64,000 nt of DNA, taken from contig NZ_JAAIKO010000041.1 of assembly GCF_016107395.1 (NCBI RefSeq), positions 1 to 64,000 of the forward strand, written 5' to 3'. The notes under the pieces are model-generated. The model had not been told where the DNA came from. It did no database searches and saw only the letters and a list, made by a program, of their open reading frames with translations. Shown here piece after piece: positions 40,661 to 49,794 of this stretch. Source of the DNA: Streptomyces fildesensis. Its GTDB lineage: Bacteria > Actinomycetota > Actinomycetes > Streptomycetales > Streptomycetaceae. The position numbers and the translations under genes are program-made. Position 1 is the first letter of the stretch. Each line of letters starts with the position of its first letter.

Positions 40661-41721
40661 CTAGGTGGCGGCCGGCGCGGTGGCGTGCAGGGGGTTGTGC
40701 TCCCGGCCGCCCGAATGGCGGTTCCGCCAGACAGTGAAGACCGTCACGGCCACCGTGCTCCAGGCGATGAGCACCAGGTACGGGAAGACGAACTGGTGCC
40801 CCGCGAAGTAGATGGCGTTGTGCTGGGCGTTCACCGAGGCGCCCGGCGGCAGCCACCGGCCGATGTGCCCCAGCGGGGACGGCAGCAGCGGCCAGGACAC
40901 CGCGCCGCCCGACGACGGGTTGCCGAGCAGCACCATCAGGCCCCAGGTCGGGATCATCGCCCACCGCCCGACGAGCGTGTTGAACATGGTGAAGACCATG
41001 CCCGAGGTGAACATCGTCAGTGCCAGGATCAGCCAGGACTGCGCGAACGGCAGGTCCAGCACGCCCAGCGGCCAGTCCACCACCGCGCAGATGACGAATC
41101 CGCCGAGGGCCGAGTACAGGGCGGTGAACGCGATCCGCTCCCCCGCGTTGAGCGCCCTGGCGTGCACACTCAGCTGGATCGCCCCGACGAAGCCGATGAT
41201 GACGGCGGCCAGCGAGATGTAGAACAGCGCGAGCCCCTGCGGGTCGGTGGACTGCAGCGGTCTGATGTCCCGCACCGTCACCGGGGTCCCCAGCACGGCA
41301 CCGACCTTCGGCGCGGCGGCCGTCAGCAGCCGGGAGACCGACGCACCGGCCGCACCGGACGTATCGAGCCGCACCGCCGCAGGTCGGAGCTCGATGATCG
41401 CGAAGGCCTTCTGGTCTTCGATGGCCCCGACCGCCTGGTCGTAGGTCGCATAACGCCGTACGACGAGCGAGGCGCCGAGTGCCTTCTCCATGCCGGCCAC
41501 GAACGCCTCGCCCTTGTCGGAGTTCCCCGTCACCGCCGTGGGAATCCGGTGCGGAGTCGGGTTGGCCATCGCCTAGCAATAAGACCCCCGGCGAAGAGCC
41601 CGGCCGCCGCCGCCACGATGAAGACCAGCACCACAGCAGGAAGAAACGGCGACCGCTTGAACGCCCTCCACCCCTCAGAAAGAGAACGCGCCCTACCCTG
41701 CGCACCGTGCTCGGCTTCCAT
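40661..41721 (-). pseudogene. DUF3533/YhgE-type ABC-2-like membrane protein, frameshifted
   Basis: The start at 41721 (MEAEHGAQGRARSLSEGWRA) leads into a first transmembrane helix (FLPAVVLVFIVAAAAGLFAG). The family-like continuation MANPTPHRIPTAVTGNSDKG lies in another frame beginning at 41569. Reading through needs one extra base, or two fewer, just before 41569. The later part has the extracytoplasmic domain and about five C-terminal helices (for example FYISLAAVIIGFVGAIQL). Either the gene is inactivated, the assembly has an indel, or the 302-residue downstream part is made alone from ATG 41569. Family members are DUF3533/ABC-2-like proteins, sometimes linked to export. Confidence 0.75.
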
Positions 41722-41847
41722 ACCGCCACGCTAGGCGCGACCGCAGCCCACGCACCCGCTGGAGTGGGCCAAGCGGGACTCACCGGTGCGCGGATCGAAC
41801 GGACCCGCGCACCGGTCACGCGGCACCGGACGCAGAGCGGCGGCTGA

Positions 41848-42222
41848 CTGCTGATGGGATCGGCTCCCGCCGACCGAGCGGGCGGCGCGGCGGCGATCGA
41901 GGAGACCGGCTTCGAGCTGGGCAACGTGCTCGGCATCGTCTTCCTCGGAAGCCTGGCCACGGTTTTCCACCACGGCAATCTCGTGGTCCCGGCCGGTGTC
42001 CCGGAGAGCGTGGCGGAGACCGCCAAGGACTCGCTGGGCGAGGCGGTCGTGGCCGCCGGACAACTCGGCGGGCCGGAGGGCACCGCGCTCACGGAAGCCG
42101 CCAGGACCGCGTTCACGGACGCCTTCGACACCACCGGATGGATCGCCGCCGCGGTCCTCATCGTGTCGGCTGCCGCGGTGATGGTTCTGGCGCCCGCCAC
42201 CAGATTCCGCGGCGGCCACTGA
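41848..42222 (+). pseudogene. DHA2-type MFS transporter, 3' fragment
   Basis: The frame encodes only the last two or three helices of a 14-TMS drug/proton antiporter (EmrB/QacA type): ADRAGGAAAIEETGFELGNV, LGIVFLGSLATVFHHGN, and a final GWIAAAVLIVSAAAVMVLA. A stop lies at 41845-41847, immediately before. The N-terminal 400 residues and all proton-coupling motifs are missing. It adjoins the 5' end of the frameshifted DUF3533 gene. Confidence 0.78.
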
Positions 42223-42366
42223 GGCAGCCGCTGAACGGGCCCGGCCCCGGCCCGACCGGCTCCGCGCTGGGCCGTTCGGGTCACCGCGGCCGGGTGAGGT
42301 GCGCCGCACGGGCGACCCGGCCACCGCAGCCGATTGACCACCGGCCTCCCTGGTACCCCTCCTCCC

Positions 42367-43041
42367 ATGCGACCTTCTCGAAGCACGGCCCACCGCCTCG
42401 GGGCGCTGGCACTGACCGCCGCGCTTCTCGGCGGCTGGCCCCAGGCGACCGCGTCCGCCGCGCCGGAACCGTCCCTCGACGCCACCGTCGAGGCCGTCCC
42501 CATGGAGAAGCTGGTCGACACCTACCGCGCCGGCTGCCCGGTGGGACCGGACGACCTGCGGCTGATCCGGATGAACTACTGGGGCTACGACGGGACGGTG
42601 CATGCCGGCGAACTGATCGTCCACAAGAACGTCGTCGATCCCGTGGTGGCCGTCTTCACCAAGGCGTTCGCGGCGCGTTTCCCCATCGCGCGGATGCAGG
42701 TGATGGCCGACTTCCACGGCGACGACGAGGCCGCGATGCGGGCCGACAACACCTCGGCCTTCAACTGCCGCCAGGTCACCGGGGATCCGGGGACGGAGTC
42801 GCAGCACTCCTACGGCGACGCCATCGACATCAACACCGTCGAGAACCCCTATGTCGACGTCAACGGCCAGGTCCACCCCAGCGACGCGGCCGAGTTCCTG
42901 AACCGCGACCGGTCCGTACCGGGGATGATCCGGCCGGGCGATGTCGTGCACAGCGCCATGCAGGCCATCGGCTGGCAGTGGGGCGGCCGCTGGGACAACC
43001 CCGACTACCAGCACTTCTCCCGGAACGGCCGAAGCCTGTGA
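42367..43041 (+). CDS. Secreted M15-type peptidase-like protein
   Basis: A 224-residue exported protein with a signal peptide (RLGALALTAALLGGWPQATA, then SAA). The catalytic fold is of the VanY/DD-carboxypeptidase type: the zinc motif HSYGDAIDIN near residue 150 (H-x6-D) and a late YQHFS histidine. Family members cleave peptidoglycan stem peptides or act on wall fragments. ATG 42367 has no clear ribosome binding site. It stands alone between a transporter remnant and a convergent regulator gene. Confidence 0.87.
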   Translation: MRPSRSTAHRLGALALTAALLGGWPQATASAAPEPSLDATVEAVPMEKLVDTYRAGCPVGPDDLRLIRMNYWGYDGTVHAGELIVHKNVVDPVVAVFTKAFAARFPIARMQVMADFHGDDEAAMRADNTSAFNCRQVTGDPGTESQHSYGDAIDINTVENPYVDVNGQVHPSDAAEFLNRDRSVPGMIRPGDVVHSAMQAIGWQWGGRWDNPDYQHFSRNGRSL

Positions 43042-43078
43042 CCGGCCGGGGTCGAGCGACGCATGAGGACCTGACCCG

Positions 43079-44044
43079 TCACCTGGCCCGGGCCGGGACG
43101 GCCGCGGCCGGTTCTTCGCCGATGACCTGTACGTCGCTGTCGCACAGCACCTGACGGCATCCGTCGCACAGCAGCCCCGGCGCGAAGTCCGCGCCGCAGC
43201 CCAGGTGGGTGGAGAGCAGGGCCGGTCCCTCGGGGGCCAGGAACCAATGCTGGCCCCAGTCGATCAGGGTCATCACGACGGGGAAGAAGGCGCGGCCCTT
43301 CGCGGTGAGCCGGTACGAGCCGCGGCCCGGTTCGCCCGGCAGGGCCTCCAGCACGCCCAGCGCGCAGAAGGTCCGCAGCCGGTCGGCGATCATCGCCGGC
43401 GGGGCGCCGAGCCGCTGCTGGAACTCGCCGAAGCGGTGCGCGCCGAGGAACGCCGCGCCGAGCAGCCCGACCGACCAGCGGTTGCCGATCAGGGACATCG
43501 TCTCGGGGAACAGCCCGGCACCGCCCTCCGCGCCCGCGGCGCTGCGCCGCCGGGTGGCGCCCGACGGGATGGAGCGTCCGGCGGCTCCGCTCGGGCCGAG
43601 AACGCTGCTCACGTCGCGCGGACGCACCGGCTGCTCGCAGCCGCCGCACACCATGACGGGTTCCATGTGCTGCCCGCAGCCGCGATGCCGCATCCACGGC
43701 AGCCGCTCGCTGTGGGCGTCGACCCAGCGGTACTCCCAGCCCCAGATCGAGACCAGCACCGGCCGGATCTCCCGCCCGCGCGGCGTCAGCTGGTACGCGT
43801 AACGGACCGGCCGCTGCTGGTACGCATCGCGCACCAGCAGCCCCATGTCGGTCAGCCGGGCGAGCCGGGCGGTCAGCACCGCGTTGGAGATCGGCAGCCG
43901 GTCGTGCCAGTCCTGGTACCGGCGGACGCCCTGCAGCGCGTAGCGGAGGATCAGCAGCGTCCACTCGTCGCCCAGCAGGCCGAGTGCCACCGCGATCGCG
44001 TTCTGCCCGCCGGGCGGCAGCTCGGTCGGTGCGGCGTCGTCCAC
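43079..44044 (-). CDS. Tandem HxlR-type regulator with two cysteine clusters
   Basis: A 321-residue protein with two complete HxlR/winged-helix domains in one chain. The first is at about residues 15-115 (GDEWTLLILRYALQGVRRYQ), the second at about 180-280 (IGNRWSVGLLGAAFLGAHRF). Each ends in a similar cysteine cluster, CGQHMEPVMVCGGC and CGADFAPGLLCDGC, which look like metal or redox sites. HxlR proteins usually work as homodimers, so this may be a pseudo-dimer. GTG 44044 follows GGAAGGAG. It lies directly downstream of the carotenoid-oxygenase gene on the same strand and probably controls the cluster. Confidence 0.88.
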   Translation of the reverse strand: MDDAAPTELPPGGQNAIAVALGLLGDEWTLLILRYALQGVRRYQDWHDRLPISNAVLTARLARLTDMGLLVRDAYQQRPVRYAYQLTPRGREIRPVLVSIWGWEYRWVDAHSERLPWMRHRGCGQHMEPVMVCGGCEQPVRPRDVSSVLGPSGAAGRSIPSGATRRRSAAGAEGGAGLFPETMSLIGNRWSVGLLGAAFLGAHRFGEFQQRLGAPPAMIADRLRTFCALGVLEALPGEPGRGSYRLTAKGRAFFPVVMTLIDWGQHWFLAPEGPALLSTHLGCGADFAPGLLCDGCRQVLCDSDVQVIGEEPAAAVPARAR

Positions 44045-44065
44045 TCGGCTCCTTCCGCGTTCGCG

Positions 44066-45547
44066 TTACAGCATGCTCTTCCCGTCGTGCCAGCCCGGCA
44101 GCGCGGAGCCGGCCGCCCACGTCGAGTGCGTTCCGCTGGAGATCCGTTCCGGCAGCCGCACCCGGGCGATCGGCCCGTCGGTGAGGCGCGCCGCGTCGAA
44201 GACGAGGCACTCGGAACGATCGGCGTTCACGTCCGTCGTCAGCGTAACAAGGTAGCCGTCGTCCTCCGCGGTCGCGCCGGGGCGCGGGGCCATCGCCGTC
44301 TCGCTGCCGTACACGCCCTCGGGCAGCGCGTACCGCTCCTCGCTCCCGGTGTGCAGATCGTGCTTGACGATGCCGTCGAAGAGGAACCAGCCGGGACGCT
44401 GGGTGGCGGCGTACGTGTAGCGGTACGGCTGTCCGCCGAGGTTCGGGTTGATCATCCCGAACTCGGTGAACCGCTCGCTGAGCCGCTCCTCCTTCACCTG
44501 CCCCGTCACCAGGTTGAGCCGCCAGCGGTGCAGCCGGGTCTCCATCCGCTCCAGCGCCAGGAACCGGAACATCCGCTGGTAGACGCCCTCCCCGCGGGGG
44601 TCGGCCGGTTCGGGGCAGCCCTGGTGGAAGCCGTCGATGACGATCTCGTCGCCGTCCTCGTAGGCGTTGGCGAAGTGCAGGACGTACGTCGGGTCGGCCT
44701 CGAACCAGCGGACCTCGGTGCCGTACCGGGGGACGACCCCGAAGCGGCTCGGCAGGTCGCGGTGGAAGCGGGAGGCGTACTTGCCCTGGGCGATCAGGGC
44801 CGGGTCCCAGAACAGCGGGAAATCGTTGAGGATCGCGTAGTTCTCGGTGAACGCCATGTCGTGCGGCAGGCGAGGGCCGGGCAGCGGGACGTCGGTGAGG
44901 TGCTTGAGGCGGTTGTCCGGGCCGACCACCCCGTAGCGCAGATAGGGCGCCTCGGTGGCGTAGCTGAAGAAGAGCAGTTCGCCCGTCAGCTCGTCGACCT
45001 TGGTGTGCGCGGAGACGCCCCAGTCCGGTGCCCAGGGCGACTTGCCGATGGTCTCCAGGGTGAGCGGGTCCAGCCGGTAGAGGTCCCCGCACTGCCAGAA
45101 ACTGCTCAGGGCCTGGCCGGCGTGGACGACGATGTCGGTGCTGGAGGCGTCCTTCATCCGGGTGCGCGCACCCCAGCCGTCGGCGCGCAGCGACAGCGCG
45201 GGCCGCTCGGCGATGCCCGCCCACAGCGCCTTCCCTGCCTCCTGTTCGGCCGCGAAGCCGTCGGTGCGCACGAAGCGGTTGCGGTAGAAGGCCTTTCCGT
45301 CCCGGAAGCCCACCACATGGATCATGCCGTCGCCGTCGAAGGGGTGGTACAGCGAGATCGCGGGGTGCACGGGGTTCTCGGTGTTGCGCAGATAGACGCC
45401 TTCGAGGTCGGCCGGGATCTCACCGGTCACCTCCAGATCGTCCGCCCGCCACTCGGTCGTCTGCGGCCGCCAGGGTCCGGTGCGGTACGGGTGGTCGTCG
45501 TCCTCCGGCAGCGTCGACAGGGCGCGCCCGACGATCTCAACGTCCAT
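44066..45547 (-). CDS. Cytoplasmic carotenoid oxygenase-family enzyme
   Basis: A 493-residue RPE65/CCO enzyme without signal peptide. The four iron histidines are seen in SAHTKVDELTGE, LPHDMAFTENY, LHFANAYEDGDEIVID and the C-terminal SGTHSTWAAG. The substrate is unknown; relatives cleave carotenoids, apocarotenoids or phenylpropanoid stilbenes and isoeugenol-like compounds. The start ATG 45547 follows AGGGGAGG and overlaps the thiolase 3' end by 11 bases. Being coupled to thiolase, CoA-ligase and oxidoreductase genes suggests the cleavage product enters CoA-dependent degradation (inference). Confidence 0.93.
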   Translation of the reverse strand: MDVEIVGRALSTLPEDDDHPYRTGPWRPQTTEWRADDLEVTGEIPADLEGVYLRNTENPVHPAISLYHPFDGDGMIHVVGFRDGKAFYRNRFVRTDGFAAEQEAGKALWAGIAERPALSLRADGWGARTRMKDASSTDIVVHAGQALSSFWQCGDLYRLDPLTLETIGKSPWAPDWGVSAHTKVDELTGELLFFSYATEAPYLRYGVVGPDNRLKHLTDVPLPGPRLPHDMAFTENYAILNDFPLFWDPALIAQGKYASRFHRDLPSRFGVVPRYGTEVRWFEADPTYVLHFANAYEDGDEIVIDGFHQGCPEPADPRGEGVYQRMFRFLALERMETRLHRWRLNLVTGQVKEERLSERFTEFGMINPNLGGQPYRYTYAATQRPGWFLFDGIVKHDLHTGSEERYALPEGVYGSETAMAPRPGATAEDDGYLVTLTTDVNADRSECLVFDAARLTDGPIARVRLPERISSGTHSTWAAGSALPGWHDGKSML

Positions 45548-46775
45548 GGGTTTCCTCCCCTTCCACGACGAAGCCGACCGTGGTGGTCGTGCTCCCGCCG
45601 ATGTTGAGTGTGGCGAAGCGCCGTGCTCCGTCGACCTGGTAGCCGCCGGCCCGGCCGGTGACCTGAAGGCTCGCGTCGAGCAGCATCCGAACGCCGGTGG
45701 CGCCCACCGGGTGGCCGCCGCCGATCAGTCCGCCGCTCGGGTTGACCGGAATGCGGCCGCCGATCTCGAGGTCGCCGTTCTCGACGGCCTGCCAGCTCTG
45801 TCCGGGCGCGGTGATGCCGCAGTGGTCGATCGCCATGTACTCGGACATGGCGAAGCAGTCGTGCGTCTCCAGCCCGTCGACCTGGTCGATGCCACCGATT
45901 CCGGCCCGGCCGAAGGCGTCGAGCACCGTCCGGCGCACATGCGGGAGGACGTACGGCTCCCCCGCGCTGCGGTCGGTCTTCTGTCGCAGCGGCAGTCCGG
46001 CCGTGCGGTGTCCCCATCCCGCGATTCTGGCGGGCTTCCGCGCGCGCCGCCCGGCGGGCGCGTGGTCCGCGAGCCAGCGGTTCGAGACCAGGACGACGCC
46101 CGCGCCGCCGTCGGTCATCTGGCTGCACTCCTGGCGGCGCACCCGGCCCTCGATGACGGGATTGGCGTGGTCGTCGGCGGTGAAGCTCGCCTCGGTGAGC
46201 TTCCAGTCGCGGGTCTGCGCCTTGGGGTTGGTTCGCCCGTTGCGGTAGTTGAGCTCGGCGATCGCCCGCAGATGGGCGTCGTCCAGGCCGTACCGCGCCG
46301 CGTACTCGTCGGCGAGCGCGGAGAACATGTACGGCCACATGAAGGTCGCGTCCTGGCCCTCGTGCCCGGTCCAGGCCGCCGCGCCCAGGTGGCGGGCCGC
46401 CTCGTCGCCGGGCACCGTCTTCTCCAACTCCACGCCGATGACGAGCGCGCAGTCGTAGCGGCCCGACTCCAGATCGGCCATGGCGGAGAGCACCGCGATC
46501 CCGCCGGAGGCGCAGGCCGCCTCATGGCGCGAGGCGGGCACACCCCACAGCCGGTCCTCCACGGTCGCGGGCATCCCGCCGAGCTGGCCCTGGCCGGTGA
46601 AGAGCTGGCCGAAGGCGTTGCCGACGTGGATGACGCCGATGTCCTCGGGCTCCACTTCCGCGTCCGCCAGTGTCCCGTCGACCACCTCCCGCACCAGATC
46701 GGAGAACTCCAGCCCGGCCCGCGCCCAGTTGCGGGCGAAATCCGTCTGATGACCGCCCAGCACCCATGTGTTCAT
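45537..46775 (-). CDS. SCP2-type thiolase / acetyl-CoA acetyltransferase
   Basis: A 412-residue thiolase-superfamily protein. The nucleophilic cysteine lies in HEAACASGGIAV, followed by DGLETHDCFAMSEYMAI and GGGHPVGATGVRM. The classical second cysteine near the C-terminus is replaced by the NIGGS motif (TLNIGGSTTTTVGF), as usual in SCP2-like thiolases. These cleave or transfer acyl groups in side-chain or beta-oxidation pathways. ATG 46775 follows GGAGGTGA. It is divergent from a second, different thiolase across a short 56-bp gap. Confidence 0.92.
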   Translation of the reverse strand: MNTWVLGGHQTDFARNWARAGLEFSDLVREVVDGTLADAEVEPEDIGVIHVGNAFGQLFTGQGQLGGMPATVEDRLWGVPASRHEAACASGGIAVLSAMADLESGRYDCALVIGVELEKTVPGDEAARHLGAAAWTGHEGQDATFMWPYMFSALADEYAARYGLDDAHLRAIAELNYRNGRTNPKAQTRDWKLTEASFTADDHANPVIEGRVRRQECSQMTDGGAGVVLVSNRWLADHAPAGRRARKPARIAGWGHRTAGLPLRQKTDRSAGEPYVLPHVRRTVLDAFGRAGIGGIDQVDGLETHDCFAMSEYMAIDHCGITAPGQSWQAVENGDLEIGGRIPVNPSGGLIGGGHPVGATGVRMLLDASLQVTGRAGGYQVDGARRFATLNIGGSTTTTVGFVVEGEETHGR

Positions 46776-46794
46776 CCGTCACCTCCGATGCGAT

Positions 46795-46814
46795 GCTACA
46801 ACTAACAGAGTCAC
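46795..46814. promoter_or_regulatory. Motif shared with the LLM-oxidoreductase promoter
   Basis: GCTACAACTAACAGAGTCAC in the divergent thiolase promoter gap agrees at 16 of 20 positions with GCTACAATAAGCAGAGTGAC at 50868-50887. A common regulator of the catabolic cluster is the simplest explanation. Confidence 0.55.
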
Positions 46815-46831
46815 TCGGAGAAGGGACCGCG

Positions 46832-48007
46832 ATGGACGACGTCTACGTGCTCGACTACGTACGCACCCCACGGGGCAAGGGCTCCCCGCGCGGCGCGCTG
46901 CACGGCATCAGCCCCGTCGAGCTCACCGTGGGCCTGCAACACGCCCTCACCGACCGGGGGCTGGATCCCGCGCTGGTCGAGGACGTCGTCATCGGCACCG
47001 CGTCCCAGGTGGACGAACAGGGCGCGAACCTCGCCAGAACCGCGACGCTGCTCGCCGGCTGGGGCGACAGCGTTCCCGGCGGCACCGTCAACCGCTTCTG
47101 CGCCTCGGGTATCGACGCGGTCGCCCAGACCGCCGCCCGGATCCGGGCCGGCGATCTGCGGACCGCGGTGGCCGGCGGGGTGGAGAGCACCTCCCGGGTC
47201 CCGATGTTCAGCGACCGCGGCCCGCTGTTCTGCGACCCCGACACCATCCGGCGGGTGGGCTCGGTCCACATGGGCATCGCCGCCGACCTCAACGCGACCC
47301 TCGACGGCTGGACCCGCGCCGAACTCGACGCCTACGGGCTGGAGACCCAGCGCAAAGCCGCCGCCGCGTGGGAGGCCGGGCACTTCGACGCGAGCGTCGT
47401 CCCGACCGGCGGCCTGAAGCACGACGAACTGATCCGCCCGGCCACCACGCCGGAGTCCCTGACCGCGCTGGAACCCGCGTTCGCGGTGCTCGGGGCGGAG
47501 GGACAGGACGCCCTCGCACTGGCCGCCCACCCCGAGGCCCGCCGGATCGAGCACCTGCACACCGTCGGCACGTCACCGGCCCTCGCCGACGGCGCCGCCC
47601 TGCTCCTGCTGGGCGGCGCGGACTCCGGACGGCGCCCCCGCGCCCGCATCGTCGCCTCCGCCACCGCCGCCACCGACCCGGTGATCATGCTGACGGCCGG
47701 GCAGACCGCCGTGGAGCGGGTCATCGCCAAGGCGGGCCTGCGCCCCGCCGACATCGACGTCTTCGAGTTCGCCGAGGCGTTCGCCGCGCTCTGCCTGCGG
47801 TTCCGCCGCGATCTCGACGCGGGCCCCGACCGGCTCAACCCCAACGGCGGGACCATCGCCATGGGGCACGCCTTCGGCGCCACCGGAGCCGTCATGATCG
47901 GCGGCTGCGTCGAGGAACTGGAGCGCCGGGCGGGCCGGTACGGCGTCGCCGCGGTCAGCGGCGCCGCCGGCCTCGGCGTGGCGGTTCTGCTGGAACGCGT
48001 CCCGTAG
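46832..48007 (+). CDS. Thiolase (acetyl-CoA acetyltransferase family)
   Basis: A 391-residue thiolase I/II-type enzyme. The first active-site cysteine is in VNRFCASGIDAV near residue 91, FEFAEAFAAL and GHAFGATGAVM (GHxxGxTG) provide the oxyanion histidines. The C-terminal position of the second catalytic cysteine reads AAVSGAAGLGVAV, so the usual Cys appears replaced by Ser or Val. Catalysis may thus be altered or limited to one direction. ATG 46832 has GGAGAAGGGA upstream. It is divergent from an SCP2-type thiolase and convergent with an acyl-CoA synthetase. Confidence 0.9.
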   Translation: MDDVYVLDYVRTPRGKGSPRGALHGISPVELTVGLQHALTDRGLDPALVEDVVIGTASQVDEQGANLARTATLLAGWGDSVPGGTVNRFCASGIDAVAQTAARIRAGDLRTAVAGGVESTSRVPMFSDRGPLFCDPDTIRRVGSVHMGIAADLNATLDGWTRAELDAYGLETQRKAAAAWEAGHFDASVVPTGGLKHDELIRPATTPESLTALEPAFAVLGAEGQDALALAAHPEARRIEHLHTVGTSPALADGAALLLLGGADSGRRPRARIVASATAATDPVIMLTAGQTAVERVIAKAGLRPADIDVFEFAEAFAALCLRFRRDLDAGPDRLNPNGGTIAMGHAFGATGAVMIGGCVEELERRAGRYGVAAVSGAAGLGVAVLLERVP

Positions 48008-48047
48008 CGCGGCGGCGGACAAACTGCCGGCCGGCGTCCGCCGCCGG

Positions 48048-49766
48048 TCAGAGGCTGTCGCGCAACACCCGTTTGAGCACCTTGCCGACGGGGTTGCGCG
48101 GCAGTGCGTCGCGCAGCTCCAGCCGTTCGGGCAGTTTGTACGAGGCGATGTGCCGCTCCTTGAGGTAGCCGACCAGGTCGTCCAGCACGAGCGGCGACCG
48201 GGCGACGACCACGGCGCAGGCCTTCTCGCCCAGCACCTCGTCGGGATAGCCGACAACCGCGACCTCGGCCACCGCCGGATGCCCGGCGAGGAGCTGTTCC
48301 AGCTCCGCGGGGGCGATGTTCATCCCGCCGCGGATCACCACGTCCTTCGCCCGGTCGACGTACTTCAGGAACTGCCCGCGGTCGCCCGCGATCTCGAAGA
48401 GGTCGCCCGTCTTGAGATAGCCCTGGTCGTCGAAGGGGCTCGGCAGGTCCGTGCCGCCCAGATAGCCCGCGAAGACCTGCGGGCTCTTGATCCGCAACTC
48501 CCCCGGCCTGCCCGGCTCCTCGATGTCCTCACCGGTGGCGGCATCGACGATCCGCACCTTCGTCCAGGCGGCGCCACGGGTGGACCACTCGACGCCGGGC
48601 ACCCCGTACCGGGGGAAGAAGCGCGCCCGCTCCTCCGGATCCGGCACGTCGTACGGGTCGGTGAGCATCCCCGTGCCCTCGTTCGACCCGAAGAAGTTGA
48701 TGACGCCGATCCCGTACCGCTCCTGCCAGCCGCGCACCATCGCCGGGGAGAGCGGCGCCGAGCCGGAGCCGATCCGGGTGAGCGAGGAGATGTCGGTGCT
48801 CGCGAGGAGTTCGTCCCTGGCGAGCAGCATGGTCAGCAGCGCCGGCGGCGCGACGGTGTAGGTGACGTGCTCCTCGGCGATCTGCCGGAGGAACACCGGC
48901 AGATCGAAGGGGTGGTGCTGGACGAGGACGCACCCGATCCGGAGCCACGGCAGGAACAGCCCGGCGAAACCCGCCATGTTGACCATCGGGAAGGGATTCA
49001 GCAACACGTCGTCCGCGGTCATCCTCGGCGCTTCCAGACACGTCCAGGCGATGGCCAGCCAGTCGTTGTGGCAGCGCGGGACGCCCTTCGGGGTGCTCTC
49101 GGTGCCCGAGGTCCAGCAGATGGTGACGCAGTCGTTGGGATCGACGGGGTGCTTGCGGGTGTACGCCGCGACGTCGGCCGGGTCGTACGGTGACCGCAGT
49201 TCGGCGTCGAGCGATATCGCCCCGGGTGGTACGTGATGACTGGCCGCGTCGGCTGCGTTGGACGCTCCGTACGCGAACAACAGCCGCAGCTGTGGCAGCC
49301 GGTCGCGCAGAGCGTCGACCTCCGCGGCGATCTCCCGCTCGCCGACCCGCACCGCCGTGATGAACGCCGTGAACTCCGCCAGCCCGCCCAGCTGCACCGT
49401 CTCGTGCTCGCGGTACTGCACCGGCAGCGGGGAGACGATCACGCCGATCCGCCAGCAGGCGAGATAGACGCACACCAGCTCGACGATGTTGGGCAGTTGC
49501 ACCCCCACGACATCGCCCTGGCCGACGCCGTGCCGCAGCAGTACGGCCGCGAACCGGTCCACGTCCGCGTCGAGTTCGGCCCAGCTCAGCCTGCGGACCG
49601 GCATGCCCACCAGGTCCGCCTTGTTCAGCGGGTCGACCAGTGCGAGCCGGCCGGGATGCGTGCGTACACGTTCACGCAGCAGCGAGTCCGTGGTCTCGCC
49701 GTCCCACCAGCCCGCCCGGGTGTACTCGGCGACCCGTTCGGCCGGATGCAGCTTCCGTGCCCCCAT
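48048..49766 (-). CDS. Acyl-CoA synthetase (AMP-forming, ANL superfamily)
   Basis: A 572-residue adenylating CoA ligase. The P-loop-like AMP-binding motif reads CWTSGTESTPKGV. Further motifs are NFFGSNEGTG (A5-like), YLKTGDLFEIAGD and YVDRAKDVVIRGGMNIAPAE, and the catalytic lysine region LPRNPVGKVLKR is near the C-terminus. The family activates fatty or aromatic acids to CoA thioesters. The start ATG 49766 follows GGGGAGAGAC; the earlier in-frame GTG would contain that site. It shares direction with the upstream LLM oxidoreductase gene, about 80 bases away, so they probably form an operon. Confidence 0.94.
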   Translation of the reverse strand: MGARKLHPAERVAEYTRAGWWDGETTDSLLRERVRTHPGRLALVDPLNKADLVGMPVRRLSWAELDADVDRFAAVLLRHGVGQGDVVGVQLPNIVELVCVYLACWRIGVIVSPLPVQYREHETVQLGGLAEFTAFITAVRVGEREIAAEVDALRDRLPQLRLLFAYGASNAADAASHHVPPGAISLDAELRSPYDPADVAAYTRKHPVDPNDCVTICWTSGTESTPKGVPRCHNDWLAIAWTCLEAPRMTADDVLLNPFPMVNMAGFAGLFLPWLRIGCVLVQHHPFDLPVFLRQIAEEHVTYTVAPPALLTMLLARDELLASTDISSLTRIGSGSAPLSPAMVRGWQERYGIGVINFFGSNEGTGMLTDPYDVPDPEERARFFPRYGVPGVEWSTRGAAWTKVRIVDAATGEDIEEPGRPGELRIKSPQVFAGYLGGTDLPSPFDDQGYLKTGDLFEIAGDRGQFLKYVDRAKDVVIRGGMNIAPAELEQLLAGHPAVAEVAVVGYPDEVLGEKACAVVVARSPLVLDDLVGYLKERHIASYKLPERLELRDALPRNPVGKVLKRVLRDSL

Positions 49767-49794
49767 GATGTCTCTCCCCTCCACCGATCGGCCG

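Noticed and set aside
40661..41569. Intact 302-residue gene starting at ATG 41569
   Set aside because: Possible, but the expected first helix is encoded immediately upstream in another frame, so a frameshifted longer gene is the better reading.
41854..42222. Stand-alone small membrane protein
   Set aside because: The sequence matches the C-terminal end of 14-helix MFS pumps and has no own ribosome binding site.
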